From IMG/VR virus record IMGVR_UViG_3300009604_000036, positions 1 to 34,373 of that record: a stretch of 34,373 bases of DNA, one strand, 5' to 3'. Under the pieces are notes generated by a model, which saw nothing but the letters and a program-made list of their open reading frames with translations, was not told the origin of the DNA and did not search any database. Positions 20,028 to 28,302 of this stretch are shown here, piece by piece (position 1 is the first letter of the stretch; each line of letters begins with the position of its first letter). Source of the stretch: a virus. Position numbers and translations under genes: made by a program.

Positions 20028-21243
20028 TGTAGATACCGATTTTGTTGAGGGCTTACAACTGATTATTGACTCCTTAATGAAGGAGTCTGATTATGATGAT
20101 TCTACTGAAGTTGAAAAAGCTCTTCCCGCTTTAGCAGCTATTCCTGCTGCTGTTGGAGTTGGTTTGGGTACGGCAGCTAGAGCGGTACCAGCTGCTTTGG
20201 GGATGGCCGCTAGAGTGGTAGGATCTGGGGCGGGACAGGCAGTGGGCGAAGTTGGTAGAGCAGTCGGTGGCGTAGCTTCGGGAATAGGAGAGGCAGTAGG
20301 AGACTCAGGCAGAGGTGATACAGACGTAGCAACGTTGGCTCCTATTGAATCTGCTGATGATAACGATTTACCAGAAGCGGATCATTGGTGTCCTGATGTA
20401 ATGGATTGGCACACATCAGACCATAAGCCTGCTAAAGCTCCATCTGTTCATATAAATGTAGACCAAGATAATGGAGATGATCCATATCAGTCTGAGAATT
20501 CTGACATTGAAAAGGCTGGCGCATTGGGCAGTATTGCTCGTGCTGCAGCACCTGTAGTTGGTGCCGCAATTGGGGAGAAAATAGCCAATAGAATAAAAAA
20601 AGGCGAATACGATCAGAATACGAATCTTCCTCCCGAATTTGGTAAGCGTGAAGAGGGTGATAGCATAGCTGAGCCATTTTTACGTAAAAGAGAGAGTTTG
20701 GACGAAGATATAGAAAAGCAAGAGGGAATGGGGGCTGCGCCCCCTATGTCTTCGGCACCGCCTCCATCTATGGGATCTTCAATGACTATGTCTAAGGAAT
20801 ATGATCAATCTCTTGATATATTAAAAATTTGGGCTTCGGTTGATCGTACTTTGCCTAAAGATGATGATTTAACATTGATTGATGATTTAAGTATTTTAAA
20901 ATCCTTTCGCTTAGATGCTTCTATTAATATTGAATATTTAGTAGAAGGGACGTTGGTTCATAAAATGTTAGTTGATCGCGCTAGTAGGCCCACTAAAGAG
21001 TGGTGGGAAGCCGGTATAGCACTAGCGGAAGGCATTGAGAGCATAGAAGAGCCAGCAATTTGCACTGCATTTCTTTATTATGAGCCGGATACTTTTGACA
21101 TACGAGATTTTCAGAAAGATATTCCGGGAGTGGGTGGTGGGGAGACCCAAGATATACAGAATGTAGGTAGTGCATCTGCTATAGATGGGCTTGGTATGTC
21201 GGCTGATGGTCATACTCCTGAGGATAAAGATTGTGACACTTGA
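20014..21243 (+). CDS. Head-region structural or assembly protein, 409 aa, ends at an in-frame TGA
   Basis: GGGAGG precedes the ATG at 20014. Residues about 37-95 are Ala/Gly/Val-rich and hydrophobic, with a second such stretch at about 168-190. Then an acidic, proline- and Met-rich linker, and a folded C-terminal part (TKEWWEAGIALAEGI...CTAFLYYEPDTF) resembling short helical pairs repeated in other phage head proteins. The frame stops at TGA 21241-21243 but continues open in the same frame to 21489. It sits directly before the protease gene. Exact role not known. Confidence 0.6.
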   Translation: MTQSNVDTDFVEGLQLIIDSLMKESDYDDSTEVEKALPALAAIPAAVGVGLGTAARAVPAALGMAARVVGSGAGQAVGEVGRAVGGVASGIGEAVGDSGRGDTDVATLAPIESADDNDLPEADHWCPDVMDWHTSDHKPAKAPSVHINVDQDNGDDPYQSENSDIEKAGALGSIARAAAPVVGAAIGEKIANRIKKGEYDQNTNLPPEFGKREEGDSIAEPFLRKRESLDEDIEKQEGMGAAPPMSSAPPPSMGSSMTMSKEYDQSLDILKIWASVDRTLPKDDDLTLIDDLSILKSFRLDASINIEYLVEGTLVHKMLVDRASRPTKEWWEAGIALAEGIESIEEPAICTAFLYYEPDTFDIRDFQKDIPGVGGGETQDIQNVGSASAIDGLGMSADGHTPEDKDCDT

Positions 21244-21489
21244 AAGAAGAAAGGTGGGTCTTCGAAGTCTTCGAAGAGTGGTGCGGTTGAAAAAGGTGTT
21301 ATGAGTGGAGGTCTTGCTCCAGGAGAAATTGCTATCGTTGATGGGGATGAAAAGATTGCGGGTGCTGGTGCAACTGATTTAGGCCCAGCTGTGCCTTCTA
21401 ACCCTCAAGGCGTCAATGAAGTTTCATACGGACGGGCCTCACGACCACCGGGCGCATTACCAGGGAGTGAAAATGCTCCATATATCTGA
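21244..21489 (+). other. Same-frame continuation of the 20014-21243 gene after TGA
   Basis: The frame continues past TGA with a Lys/Gly/Ser-rich stretch (KKKGGSSKSSKSG) and about 68 further residues, ending at TGA 21487-21489, 17 nt into the protease gene. An ATG at 21301 with AAAAGG 5 nt ahead could start a separate 62-residue protein. The lysine/serine linker right after TGA has coding-like composition, so readthrough, a sequencing error or a recent nonsense mutation are all possible. Confidence 0.45.
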
Positions 21490-24076
21490 TGTAATATTAG
21501 AGATAGATACATTGATGAAAGATATAACTGACATTGATATTGTCGGTTTATATCAAGATAAGGATCATGCGATAGAGCTATCTCATAAAGATGGCATATT
21601 TTATGTTCGTTTAGATGGTGCTAATCTTTATGCCGGAAAAGATGGAAGTAAGGCTACTTCCATGTTTTATGATCAAATTGCTCAAATTCATGATGATGCA
21701 GATCGTGGAACTGACCCAGATTTTGCAGCTCTACGAGAGATTCTTCAAGCTCGAAACGACCATGTAAAAGATATGTTGGCGGCTATTGGCCATGAGCGTT
21801 TAGCTGCTTCTCTTGATGGAATCGAAATGGTTAAAGAATTTAATATGGAATCATTTCAAAATATCATTAAACAGAATATGACGACTTTAGACGTATTAGA
21901 TTTTGCCAATTACCGTCCTTCTGAGAGGGAAAACGAAGAGTGTCATACTTGTATCTTTTTTGCAGCTGGTGGATTTTGCACGAAGATGGACGTACCGGTC
22001 AAAGAAGAGATGGTGTGTGATTGGTTCCGACCATTGCCCATGGCTGAGAAAAATGAGGAGTGGTCCCATGTTTCTCACCAAAAATGGGAAGAGGCAGAAC
22101 ATGAAGAAGAACATGACCATGGCATGGAAGGTGTGCAAAAAGATGTTAGCAAGGACCTAATTTACACCAGTGCCGAAGATAATTTAGAATCCCCTGCTAA
22201 TTTCAGCACGAGCAGCCGTAAACCTAATGTGATAATGAGGGAATTTACTCCCATTGATGCGTCGGAAGGCTTTCAGATACTAGCTAAAAATGCTAGTGAT
22301 GAGGGAATAGTTGAAGTACAGCTTATCCAACGTGATGGACATTGGGATGTTATAACCAAACAACGTGATTATTCGGATTTAGGTGATCCATTTCAATCTG
22401 TTGGTGAATCTTATATTCCTAAAAAGGTAAAGCTTCGAGAGGATGAGGATAAGGAAGGAGTCGATAAACTTCATGAAGTCCAGGGTATCGAGAAGCAATC
22501 TAATGAGGGTGGATTGGGCATAGATGACCCTGAAGCTCTTAATGATGGAACTGCAGCGTCTTCTCAGCATTATCGTAGGATTAAGGAAGACGAAGAGAAT
22601 CGTAAGTCTTCATTAGCTATGAAAGCATATGCTAATGACCCTAAAGAAGTTCAGAAGCCTATCGATCCTGATGATGATGGGCGAGAAGCACTTTCTAGTG
22701 CGGAAACAGGTACAGGTACTCAAGCCTTTTCATCTGGTGCTGTTATAGATATGCCAGATGAAGCTTTAAATAGTAAAGCGTCTGGCGGTACTGGTAGTGA
22801 GGGCGTTGAAGGTGGAGGTGATGGAAGCATTACGATGATTGCACCGCCTGATGCGTCAGATCAAGATTTAGAATCTGATTATGATTCTAAATTAAATCCA
22901 AAGAATCGTGCTCCAGTTATGAAACAAGATGGTGGTGGCGGAGCTGGCGGTTTTGGTGGTGATGGAGGTGGTGGGGGAACTGCAATGACCGCTGGAGGTA
23001 GTTCAGGATCCGATCCAACGCATACTGATACTCATGGCGGTAGAACTGGTCGTGAGAAGAAGTATGATTCTTCTCTTAAACTTAAAGATTCTATGGATGC
23101 GGGTTCGTATGAGGGGGTATCACAGCTGCCGTATCCTCAAGATGATGATACTCGTCCAGCTAGAACGGTTGAGCGACATAAGCCTGGTGATTCTGAGGAT
23201 GAAGAAGGTCGAGCTAGTGATGACGAGCATTCGATTCCAATGCACCAGCAACCTATTGGTGAAGGATATGCAAGTAGTTATGTAATTGCGGAAGAAGAGC
23301 AATATAGTCCTACTACAATGAGTGAAAGACCTGAGCATGAGAAGGTACGTCGTCAATTTATTGACGAAGATAATCGTCTTAGAAGTGTAAATGACCCCGC
23401 AGCGGAACAATTCACTAATTTATCCATGTTATCTCAAGATTTACAGTCTCATTTTTTGCGTAGCACTGATACGCCTGAGATATTAAAAAATAATGATTTG
23501 TTTAAAGTTCTGACTAGTAATTCTATTAAAAAAATGGATACGGGACGTACTTTAGTAGTCGCTGGATGGGGTAACTACTATATGGTGGATCGTGAGGGCC
23601 ATCGTTTGGGATTAGAGGGCATGCGTCGTGCCTTGAACAAGTTTCTTGGCCAGAAAGAATTTGCTAATATGAACATATTTCATTCTGGCATTCAAGTTGG
23701 TCAAATTTTACGGCGATTTATTGATGATAATGGTAAGGAATGGCGCACTGAGGTTAGACCTGAAGGTTTATTTGTAGTTGCAGCTTTTAGGACTGATTTA
23801 GAAGTATCTAGAAAGGCTATGTCTGAAGTTTTACGTGGTGGTATGAGAGGGTTTTCTATCGCTGGTAATGCTAAATCAAAGGAAATGCGTTGTGAGCATG
23901 GAAAATGCTGGACTGAGGTAAATGATTTAGAAATCTATGAAGTAACGCTCTGCGTTGCGCCCATGAATCCAAAATCGTATATAACTGATGTTATTCAAAA
24001 ACCTGATCCAATGATTTGTCCTGAATGCTATGATGTTGATCAATTAGAATTTGATTCCAGTTTAAGAACTAAATAA
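21473..24076 (+). CDS. Prohead protease (S78-like) fused to a long N-terminal region
   Basis: An 867-residue protein; I chose ATG 21473 after AGGGAG instead of the longer open frame from 21416. The last ~230 residues match S78 HK97-type prohead proteases: FHSGIQVG (candidate His), RGGMRGFSIAG (candidate nucleophile Ser) and LEIYEVTLCVAPMNP (third motif). Near residue 157-182 a Cys4 set (CHTC, FCTK, VCDWF) could bind metal. Residues about 220-620 are acidic, Gly/Ser-rich and probably disordered. The protease cleaves scaffold and capsid protein during head maturation. Confidence 0.85.
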   Translation: MLHISDVILEIDTLMKDITDIDIVGLYQDKDHAIELSHKDGIFYVRLDGANLYAGKDGSKATSMFYDQIAQIHDDADRGTDPDFAALREILQARNDHVKDMLAAIGHERLAASLDGIEMVKEFNMESFQNIIKQNMTTLDVLDFANYRPSERENEECHTCIFFAAGGFCTKMDVPVKEEMVCDWFRPLPMAEKNEEWSHVSHQKWEEAEHEEEHDHGMEGVQKDVSKDLIYTSAEDNLESPANFSTSSRKPNVIMREFTPIDASEGFQILAKNASDEGIVEVQLIQRDGHWDVITKQRDYSDLGDPFQSVGESYIPKKVKLREDEDKEGVDKLHEVQGIEKQSNEGGLGIDDPEALNDGTAASSQHYRRIKEDEENRKSSLAMKAYANDPKEVQKPIDPDDDGREALSSAETGTGTQAFSSGAVIDMPDEALNSKASGGTGSEGVEGGGDGSITMIAPPDASDQDLESDYDSKLNPKNRAPVMKQDGGGGAGGFGGDGGGGGTAMTAGGSSGSDPTHTDTHGGRTGREKKYDSSLKLKDSMDAGSYEGVSQLPYPQDDDTRPARTVERHKPGDSEDEEGRASDDEHSIPMHQQPIGEGYASSYVIAEEEQYSPTTMSERPEHEKVRRQFIDEDNRLRSVNDPAAEQFTNLSMLSQDLQSHFLRSTDTPEILKNNDLFKVLTSNSIKKMDTGRTLVVAGWGNYYMVDREGHRLGLEGMRRALNKFLGQKEFANMNIFHSGIQVGQILRRFIDDNGKEWRTEVRPEGLFVVAAFRTDLEVSRKAMSEVLRGGMRGFSIAGNAKSKEMRCEHGKCWTEVNDLEIYEVTLCVAPMNPKSYITDVIQKPDPMICPECYDVDQLEFDSSLRTK

Positions 24077-24082
24077 ATTTAA

Positions 24083-24105
24083 TTATTACCAAAAATTGGT
24101 AATAA
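24083..24105. terminator. AT-rich hairpin between protease and scaffold genes
   Basis: TTATTACCAA, 3-nt AAA loop, TTGGTAATAA: a perfect 10-bp stem lying 7 nt after the protease stop. There is no clear U-tract, so it may be a partial terminator or an RNA-processing/stability element before the highly expressed capsid genes. Confidence 0.45.
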
Positions 24106-24168
24106 ATAGACATCTATATTATTTTCTTTTAATATTGTATTTACGAGTCCTATAAGGAGGGGCAAAGT

Positions 24169-25236
24169 ATGGCTTCCAATACTACAGAGCTTCTGCCTAT
24201 TCTGAAGGCTTTACGTGAGTATATCGTCAAAGAGTATGGGGTGAATTATCCGCCTCATGTTCGTGGCGAAGATGCTTCTGGTAAAGATCTTCCGAGCAAT
24301 TGGGTAGATAAACTAGGACCTCTGAGTGGTGGGGATACGGTTGGCCGTGATTCTCATGGCTCTCAGGGAACTAAGAGCACTCGTTCTGGTGCACAGGGCA
24401 CTGACCCATATATCCACAAGTCTGAGATTGAAGCGATGTTGAAAGACTTCGCCAAGCATTTTGTTGATGGACAAGATGTTCAGGCTGGCTCAGAACGTGC
24501 CGGGGGCATGCGAAGTGCTGGTGGATACTCATATCCTGGCGATGGCCAGCGCATTCCTGAAGGTCGTGGACTTGGAAAAGAAAACCACGAAGGGATGGAA
24601 GACGACGATGATATGATGGATGACATGGTTGACGATGTCGAAGATGATGAAGTGATTGACGATATTGACGACGATGAAATGGGTGACGAAGAGGACTTTT
24701 CGGAAGAAGAAGGTATGGAGAAAAATTACATGTCTCGATCTGCCGATGGAATTTCTGAGTTGCTAAAGGACATTAAAGGTCTTTTGTCCTCTCGCCATCA
24801 GGAAAAGCAGGAATATGCTGCTATTCAATCTGATATTAGCGACTTGAAGAAGTCTGTTAATACTCAAGTCCGTGATGGTATCAAAAAGGGATTGAAGCAA
24901 TTCAATCTTAATCCATCTCGTGGCGACACCATGTCTCGTTTGGAAGAAGGCCAAGGATATTCAGATGGGATACTCGGTGCTTCTGGTGCTCCTCAGCCTG
25001 TCGTAATGCCCGATCAGCGGATTGGGGTTGAAGGCGAGTCTTTCCAGAAGAGTGCCGATGAAGAGGGCCAAGAACAGTTCGTTAACGGAATTGAAGAAGT
25101 TACGAATCGCACGGATGTGAATGATCTTCGTGGCCATTTCAAACTAGTCAATGGTATGCGGAATCAGACTGGTGAACTGTCACCTCACACTTTGTACTAC
25201 TATCCCACCCAGCGTGGTAACAGGGGGGGTAAATAA
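24169..25236 (+). CDS. Capsid scaffold-like protein, 355 aa
   Basis: AAGGAGGGG precedes the ATG. The central section (about residues 143-185) is a run of Asp/Glu/Met, followed by a predicted coiled coil (ISELLKDIKGLL...AAIQSDISDLKKSVNTQV). N- and C-termini are polar and Gly-rich. Size, charge and position between protease and capsid protein fit a scaffolding protein; the sequence itself is not recognised. The stop abuts the capsid start. Confidence 0.65.
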   Translation: MASNTTELLPILKALREYIVKEYGVNYPPHVRGEDASGKDLPSNWVDKLGPLSGGDTVGRDSHGSQGTKSTRSGAQGTDPYIHKSEIEAMLKDFAKHFVDGQDVQAGSERAGGMRSAGGYSYPGDGQRIPEGRGLGKENHEGMEDDDDMMDDMVDDVEDDEVIDDIDDDEMGDEEDFSEEEGMEKNYMSRSADGISELLKDIKGLLSSRHQEKQEYAAIQSDISDLKKSVNTQVRDGIKKGLKQFNLNPSRGDTMSRLEEGQGYSDGILGASGAPQPVVMPDQRIGVEGESFQKSADEEGQEQFVNGIEEVTNRTDVNDLRGHFKLVNGMRNQTGELSPHTLYYYPTQRGNRGGK

Positions 25237-26549
25237 TGGCTACTAGCAATGATATTAGCATAGCTCAATATATCTCATCGGCAGAGCGGAACCTTCGTAG
25301 TTCCATGATGCCTCCAGGCTACTTCGCTAAGCAGACTTATCTGCAAGTAGCGGATGTATTTACTGCTACCTATGGTCGAAAGGTCTGGGACGCATTAAAT
25401 AACCAGACTCGTTTCTGGAATATTCTTCGTAAAGTACAGTGGGGGCCAACGACTGGTTGGCGTTTGCGGTCTGATAGGGGTGATAATCGCTCTCGGCCCG
25501 TAACGGAGACTGGTTCGATTCCCACTATTGATGTCTCTAACTACGTCAATGTGGATTCTGCTCCACGTATCGTAGCGACTGACTTCGGTGTCTCACTCAA
25601 ATCCCAGATCATGAGCGGTCTGGAAGGTGGTATGGGGGACAACCTTGCAGTAGAGCAAGAAGCGGCTGCGAGGGACCACATCAAAGAGCTGAACCAGGAA
25701 CTCCTGCTTCGCTCCAATACCATCTGTACTACCGCTGGTGCATCTGGAACTGCTGAGATTCTAAGTGCTGGCAACACCTTCCGAGTTGGTGACACCATAG
25801 GTGGAACCACTTTGGGAGATGGCGGTATCACTTATAATGGTCTCGACACTGATAGTGACGCTACCTTTAGTGGTGGCGGTAACTTGACGGATGGCGAGAT
25901 TATGTACGTCAAAGCCCGTGCTGGTTTCACTTCTCTTGACGACATTGTCGAACAAGATGCTCGTGTTGTAGCCGGTGTCACCGTTACCAACGGTCCTGAC
26001 GTATACAACCAAGCTACTCGTGCTGCTGGTGGACATTTAGCGGCTGCTACTGTTCTCGGCAATAGTGGAACTGGTCGGAACTTGACATTGTCTCTTCTAG
26101 ACCAGGCCATACGGGAAGTTAGGATTAATGGTGCTGATCCAGACGTTATTCTGATGGGTTATGACCAGTTTGACCGTCTTTCTTCTCTGTTGCAGGCCCA
26201 GCAACGGTACTTGGACTGGGGTGAGTTCGTGGTTAAGGTGGGCGATGAGTCCACTCTACCAGGTTCGCATGCTGGTTTCCAGGTAGCTACTTATAGGGGC
26301 ATCCCTGTTATAGTGGATCCTGATGCTCAGGGTTCCTATACTTCGGCTGATTCTAACCTTGGTAGCAACGTGTATGTCATGGATACTCGGTACATGGAAG
26401 TCGCTATTGCTGCTCCTACGCAGTATATCGACAACCGTGACTTCTTCCAGGCAAATGCGTTTGTCCTACGTGGACTCTTTTACACCATTGGTGAACTGAG
26501 AGCTTTGCGTTTGGATACCAATGCTAAGATTACTGACCTGAACGCCTAA
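25236..26549 (+). CDS. Major capsid protein (HK97 fold-like)
   Basis: A 437-residue protein immediately downstream of the scaffold-like gene and upstream of a strong hairpin. It has the composition of an HK97-type capsid protein: an N-terminal helix (SISAQYISSAERNL-like region), a beta-rich middle with an Ala/Gly/Thr-rich insertion (about 165-260), and a C-terminal part with NRDFFQANAFVLRGLF. Codon use is more C-rich than in flanking genes, consistent with high expression. It forms the icosahedral shell. The fold is inferred; no residue-level signature is decisive. Confidence 0.85.
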   Translation: MATSNDISIAQYISSAERNLRSSMMPPGYFAKQTYLQVADVFTATYGRKVWDALNNQTRFWNILRKVQWGPTTGWRLRSDRGDNRSRPVTETGSIPTIDVSNYVNVDSAPRIVATDFGVSLKSQIMSGLEGGMGDNLAVEQEAAARDHIKELNQELLLRSNTICTTAGASGTAEILSAGNTFRVGDTIGGTTLGDGGITYNGLDTDSDATFSGGGNLTDGEIMYVKARAGFTSLDDIVEQDARVVAGVTVTNGPDVYNQATRAAGGHLAAATVLGNSGTGRNLTLSLLDQAIREVRINGADPDVILMGYDQFDRLSSLLQAQQRYLDWGEFVVKVGDESTLPGSHAGFQVATYRGIPVIVDPDAQGSYTSADSNLGSNVYVMDTRYMEVAIAAPTQYIDNRDFFQANAFVLRGLFYTIGELRALRLDTNAKITDLNA

Positions 26550-26575
26550 ATCAGTCGTTTAGTCAGACTTTCTTT

Positions 26576-26609
26576 CACAGGGGAGTAGCTGTGAAGCTAC
26601 TCCCCTGTG
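26576..26609 (+). terminator. Strong hairpin terminator after the capsid gene
   Basis: A 14-bp perfect stem (CACAGGGGAGTAGC and GCTACTCCCCTGTG) with a 6-nt loop TGTGAA, 26 nt past the capsid stop. The following sequence is A/T-rich but lacks a strict U-run. Typical of high-level capsid transcript ends. Confidence 0.75.
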
Positions 26610-26710
26610 ATTCTATATACTGTAATATAACTAAAAATTTTTCTTGCTGGACGTAGGAGAGTTAAATCTCTGAGGGTGGGATAGGAGGAATCCAGTGAGA
26701 GGAGCGTAAA

Positions 26711-27097
26711 ATGGCTGTTACTTGGACCACGACGATAATTCATGAAACTGTTTTTGGTAACAAGAGAGTTGTTACTGCGGATATAGAAGCTACTGGCACG
26801 AGCACCGTCACAGCGGTGGGAGATGCTTATGCTCCATCTGCTCTGGGCCTTAGAGGCTTTGATGTTGTTCTGATGAGTGGATTCTCTCTTAGTAATACGG
26901 GAGGGGCTACTCAAACAGCGGCACAGTCTGTGACTGCTGCTGATACAGGATATTTCCCTGTATATAACTATACTCAAGAGACAATATCTACCCATCATTT
27001 GGGACCAGCTGATTTGGCTTCGGTGGGACCAAGCATTGTTGCTACTGGGGTGAATATAACAGGTGCCAAGATAAGGATCATGGCAGTCGGTTATTAG
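26711..27097 (+). CDS. Small structural protein, 128 aa (hypothetical)
   Basis: A 128-residue protein, beta-rich by pattern with Thr, Val, Ala and Gly and no cysteines (WTTTIIHETVFGNKRVVTADIEATG). GAGGAG precedes the ATG. Its position after the capsid gene suggests a decoration or head-completion protein. It has its own terminator downstream (27168-27200). No family is recognised. Confidence 0.6.
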   Translation: MAVTWTTTIIHETVFGNKRVVTADIEATGTSTVTAVGDAYAPSALGLRGFDVVLMSGFSLSNTGGATQTAAQSVTAADTGYFPVYNYTQETISTHHLGPADLASVGPSIVATGVNITGAKIRIMAVGY

Positions 27098-27119
27098 TTT
27101 ACAACTTAATAACTTTTGG

Positions 27120-27148
27120 GGTAGTACGAGACAGCTCGGCTATCTACC
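27120..27148 (+). other. Interrupted hairpin downstream of the 128-aa gene
   Basis: GGTAG...CTACC encloses CGAG-ACAG-CTCG, giving two stacked stems. It lies 20 nt before the canonical terminator hairpin. It could be an RNA stability or processing element. Confidence 0.35.
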
Positions 27149-27167
27149 TAGTTAATTGTACTTCATT

Positions 27168-27200
27168 AAAAGGGTAGTTGATGCTGACTACCCTTTTTTT
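27168..27200 (+). terminator. Rho-independent terminator
   Basis: AAAAGGGTAGT and ACTACCCTTTT, an 11-bp stem with 8-nt loop TGATGCTG, running into a seven-T tract (27194-27200). Classical intrinsic terminator after the small structural gene. Confidence 0.85.
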
Positions 27201-27224
27201 GGTAGAAACAGAAGGAGGATAGGT

Positions 27225-27401
27225 ATGTTTCAGTTCATGACGGCACTTAGACTAGGCAGGTCAATTCTTAAACGATTGAAGAATGCTGATAATCGTGATG
27301 AATTAGTAAATTCTCTTATATCTGCTTTGGGAGATGGTAAAATAAAACCTACTGAGTGGGCTTTGATTGGCAAACAATTGGGTGTGTTTGGTGAGGGTTA
27401 G
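27225..27401 (+). CDS. Small protein, 58 aa (hypothetical)
   Basis: I start at ATG 27225, 5 nt after AGGAGGAT; an upstream open frame from 27156 would pass through the terminator. The 58-residue protein is basic in the first half (LGRSILKRLKN) and has a DGKIKPTEWALIGKQLG motif, a pattern seen in small phage proteins of unknown function encoded in structural regions. Confidence 0.6.
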   Translation: MFQFMTALRLGRSILKRLKNADNRDELVNSLISALGDGKIKPTEWALIGKQLGVFGEG

Positions 27402-27629
27402 ATGAGCTTACTGGGCCGTTTAGCTTCTTACTTTACGTTTAAAGTTAAGAGAAAGAATGTAGGTAAGTATAATTTTGGGGCAATTCATTTTGATAATTAT
27501 GAATTACCTATAGTCGGGTTTAAGCATCCTCATATCGGACCGCCTAAGCTTTTTTATGTAGATGCCGCTACTCTAAATAAGCTCTCAGGAAGTGATGATG
27601 GCAGCACCAAAAATAAGAACACAAATTGA
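27402..27629 (+). CDS. Hypothetical protein, 75 aa
   Basis: Starts 1 nt after the previous stop, so translation is coupled. A basic 75-residue protein with an N-terminal hydrophobic segment (LLGRLASYFTF) that may be a short amphipathic helix. The 3' end overlaps the next gene by 32 nt. No family is recognised. Confidence 0.5.
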   Translation: MSLLGRLASYFTFKVKRKNVGKYNFGAIHFDNYELPIVGFKHPHIGPPKLFYVDAATLNKLSGSDDGSTKNKNTN

Positions 27630-27927
27630 GCTGGAACAGCCGTTAACGTCATTCCAAGGTTTCACTAAAACGACATCAGATGCCACTGCGACGACTATTT
27701 TAGATGTTGCTACTGTCATGGAAGAGGCTAATCGCCTTACTTTTGTTGTTGAATTGGGTGATTTATATGTGAATTTTGGAGCTGCTGCAACTAGCGATGG
27801 TAATTCAATGCTGATACCAGCTGGAACTGGTTATACAGAAGATAAAGTACGTGTAACTGGTATCATTTCAGTTATGAGGGCTGGTACCACTAATGGAAGA
27901 ATTCGTGGTGGAGTGTGGGGAAGATAA
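27598..27927 (+). CDS. Tandem-duplicate structural protein, copy 1 (109 aa)
   Basis: A 109-residue beta-rich protein ending in NGRIRGGVWGR. AGGA lies 7 nt before the chosen ATG at 27598; 27592 (GTG) and 27595 (ATG) are alternatives. It is a paralogue of the next gene: IRTQIELEQP, TTSDATATTILDV, MEEANRLTFVV, DLYVNFG, SMLIPAGTGY and the terminus align throughout. No family is known. Probably a minor virion protein, given the location. Confidence 0.6.
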   Translation: MAAPKIRTQIELEQPLTSFQGFTKTTSDATATTILDVATVMEEANRLTFVVELGDLYVNFGAAATSDGNSMLIPAGTGYTEDKVRVTGIISVMRAGTTNGRIRGGVWGR

Positions 27928-28272
27928 ATGTCTATACAATCTGGTAGTACCTATGGCCTAAGGACTATCATTGAGTTAAAACAGCCATATGATCAGTTTC
28001 GGCCTTTTTCTTTGACGACATCTGATGAGACAGCTACTACTGTTTTAAATGTGTCAGACCATATGGAAGAGGCTAATCTTATAACACTTGTTGTAGATAA
28101 AAATGATTTATATGTAAGTTTCGGTAGTGATGCTACCGATGATGGTACTTCTATGTTAATTCCAGCAGGTACTGGGTATTCGGATACAAATATAAGTTTT
28201 AAAGGTTCAATCTCAGTAATACGAGCAAACCCAGGTAATGGACGAATTGTTGGGGCTATTTGGGGAAGATAA
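27928..28272 (+). CDS. Tandem-duplicate structural protein, copy 2 (114 aa)
   Basis: A 114-residue paralogue of the gene immediately upstream; they share blocks such as TTSDETATT, MEEAN, SMLIPAGTGY and a C-terminal WGR ending, with about half the residues identical by eye. The start ATG abuts the previous stop. N-terminal tail differs. Together the pair may form a hetero-oligomer, or one is a decorating variant of the other. Confidence 0.6.
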   Translation: MSIQSGSTYGLRTIIELKQPYDQFRPFSLTTSDETATTVLNVSDHMEEANLITLVVDKNDLYVSFGSDATDDGTSMLIPAGTGYSDTNISFKGSISVIRANPGNGRIVGAIWGR

Positions 28273-28302
28273 TTTAGTACGCCTATATAGTGGAGTTTTG
28301 TG

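Noticed and set aside
20432-21213. Minus-strand open frames within the 409-aa gene
   Set aside because: They oppose a well-started plus-strand gene, lack ribosome sites, and have low-complexity His/Leu/Tyr composition of a shadow frame.
21241-21243. Recoding of TGA as tryptophan across the genome
   Set aside because: TGA ends several well-supported genes, for example at 17835-17837, 17981-17983 and 4535-4537 (minus), so the standard code applies.
25512-25523. tRNA T-arm-like sequence GGTTCGATTCCC
   Set aside because: It lies inside the capsid coding frame and no acceptor, D or anticodon arms surround it.
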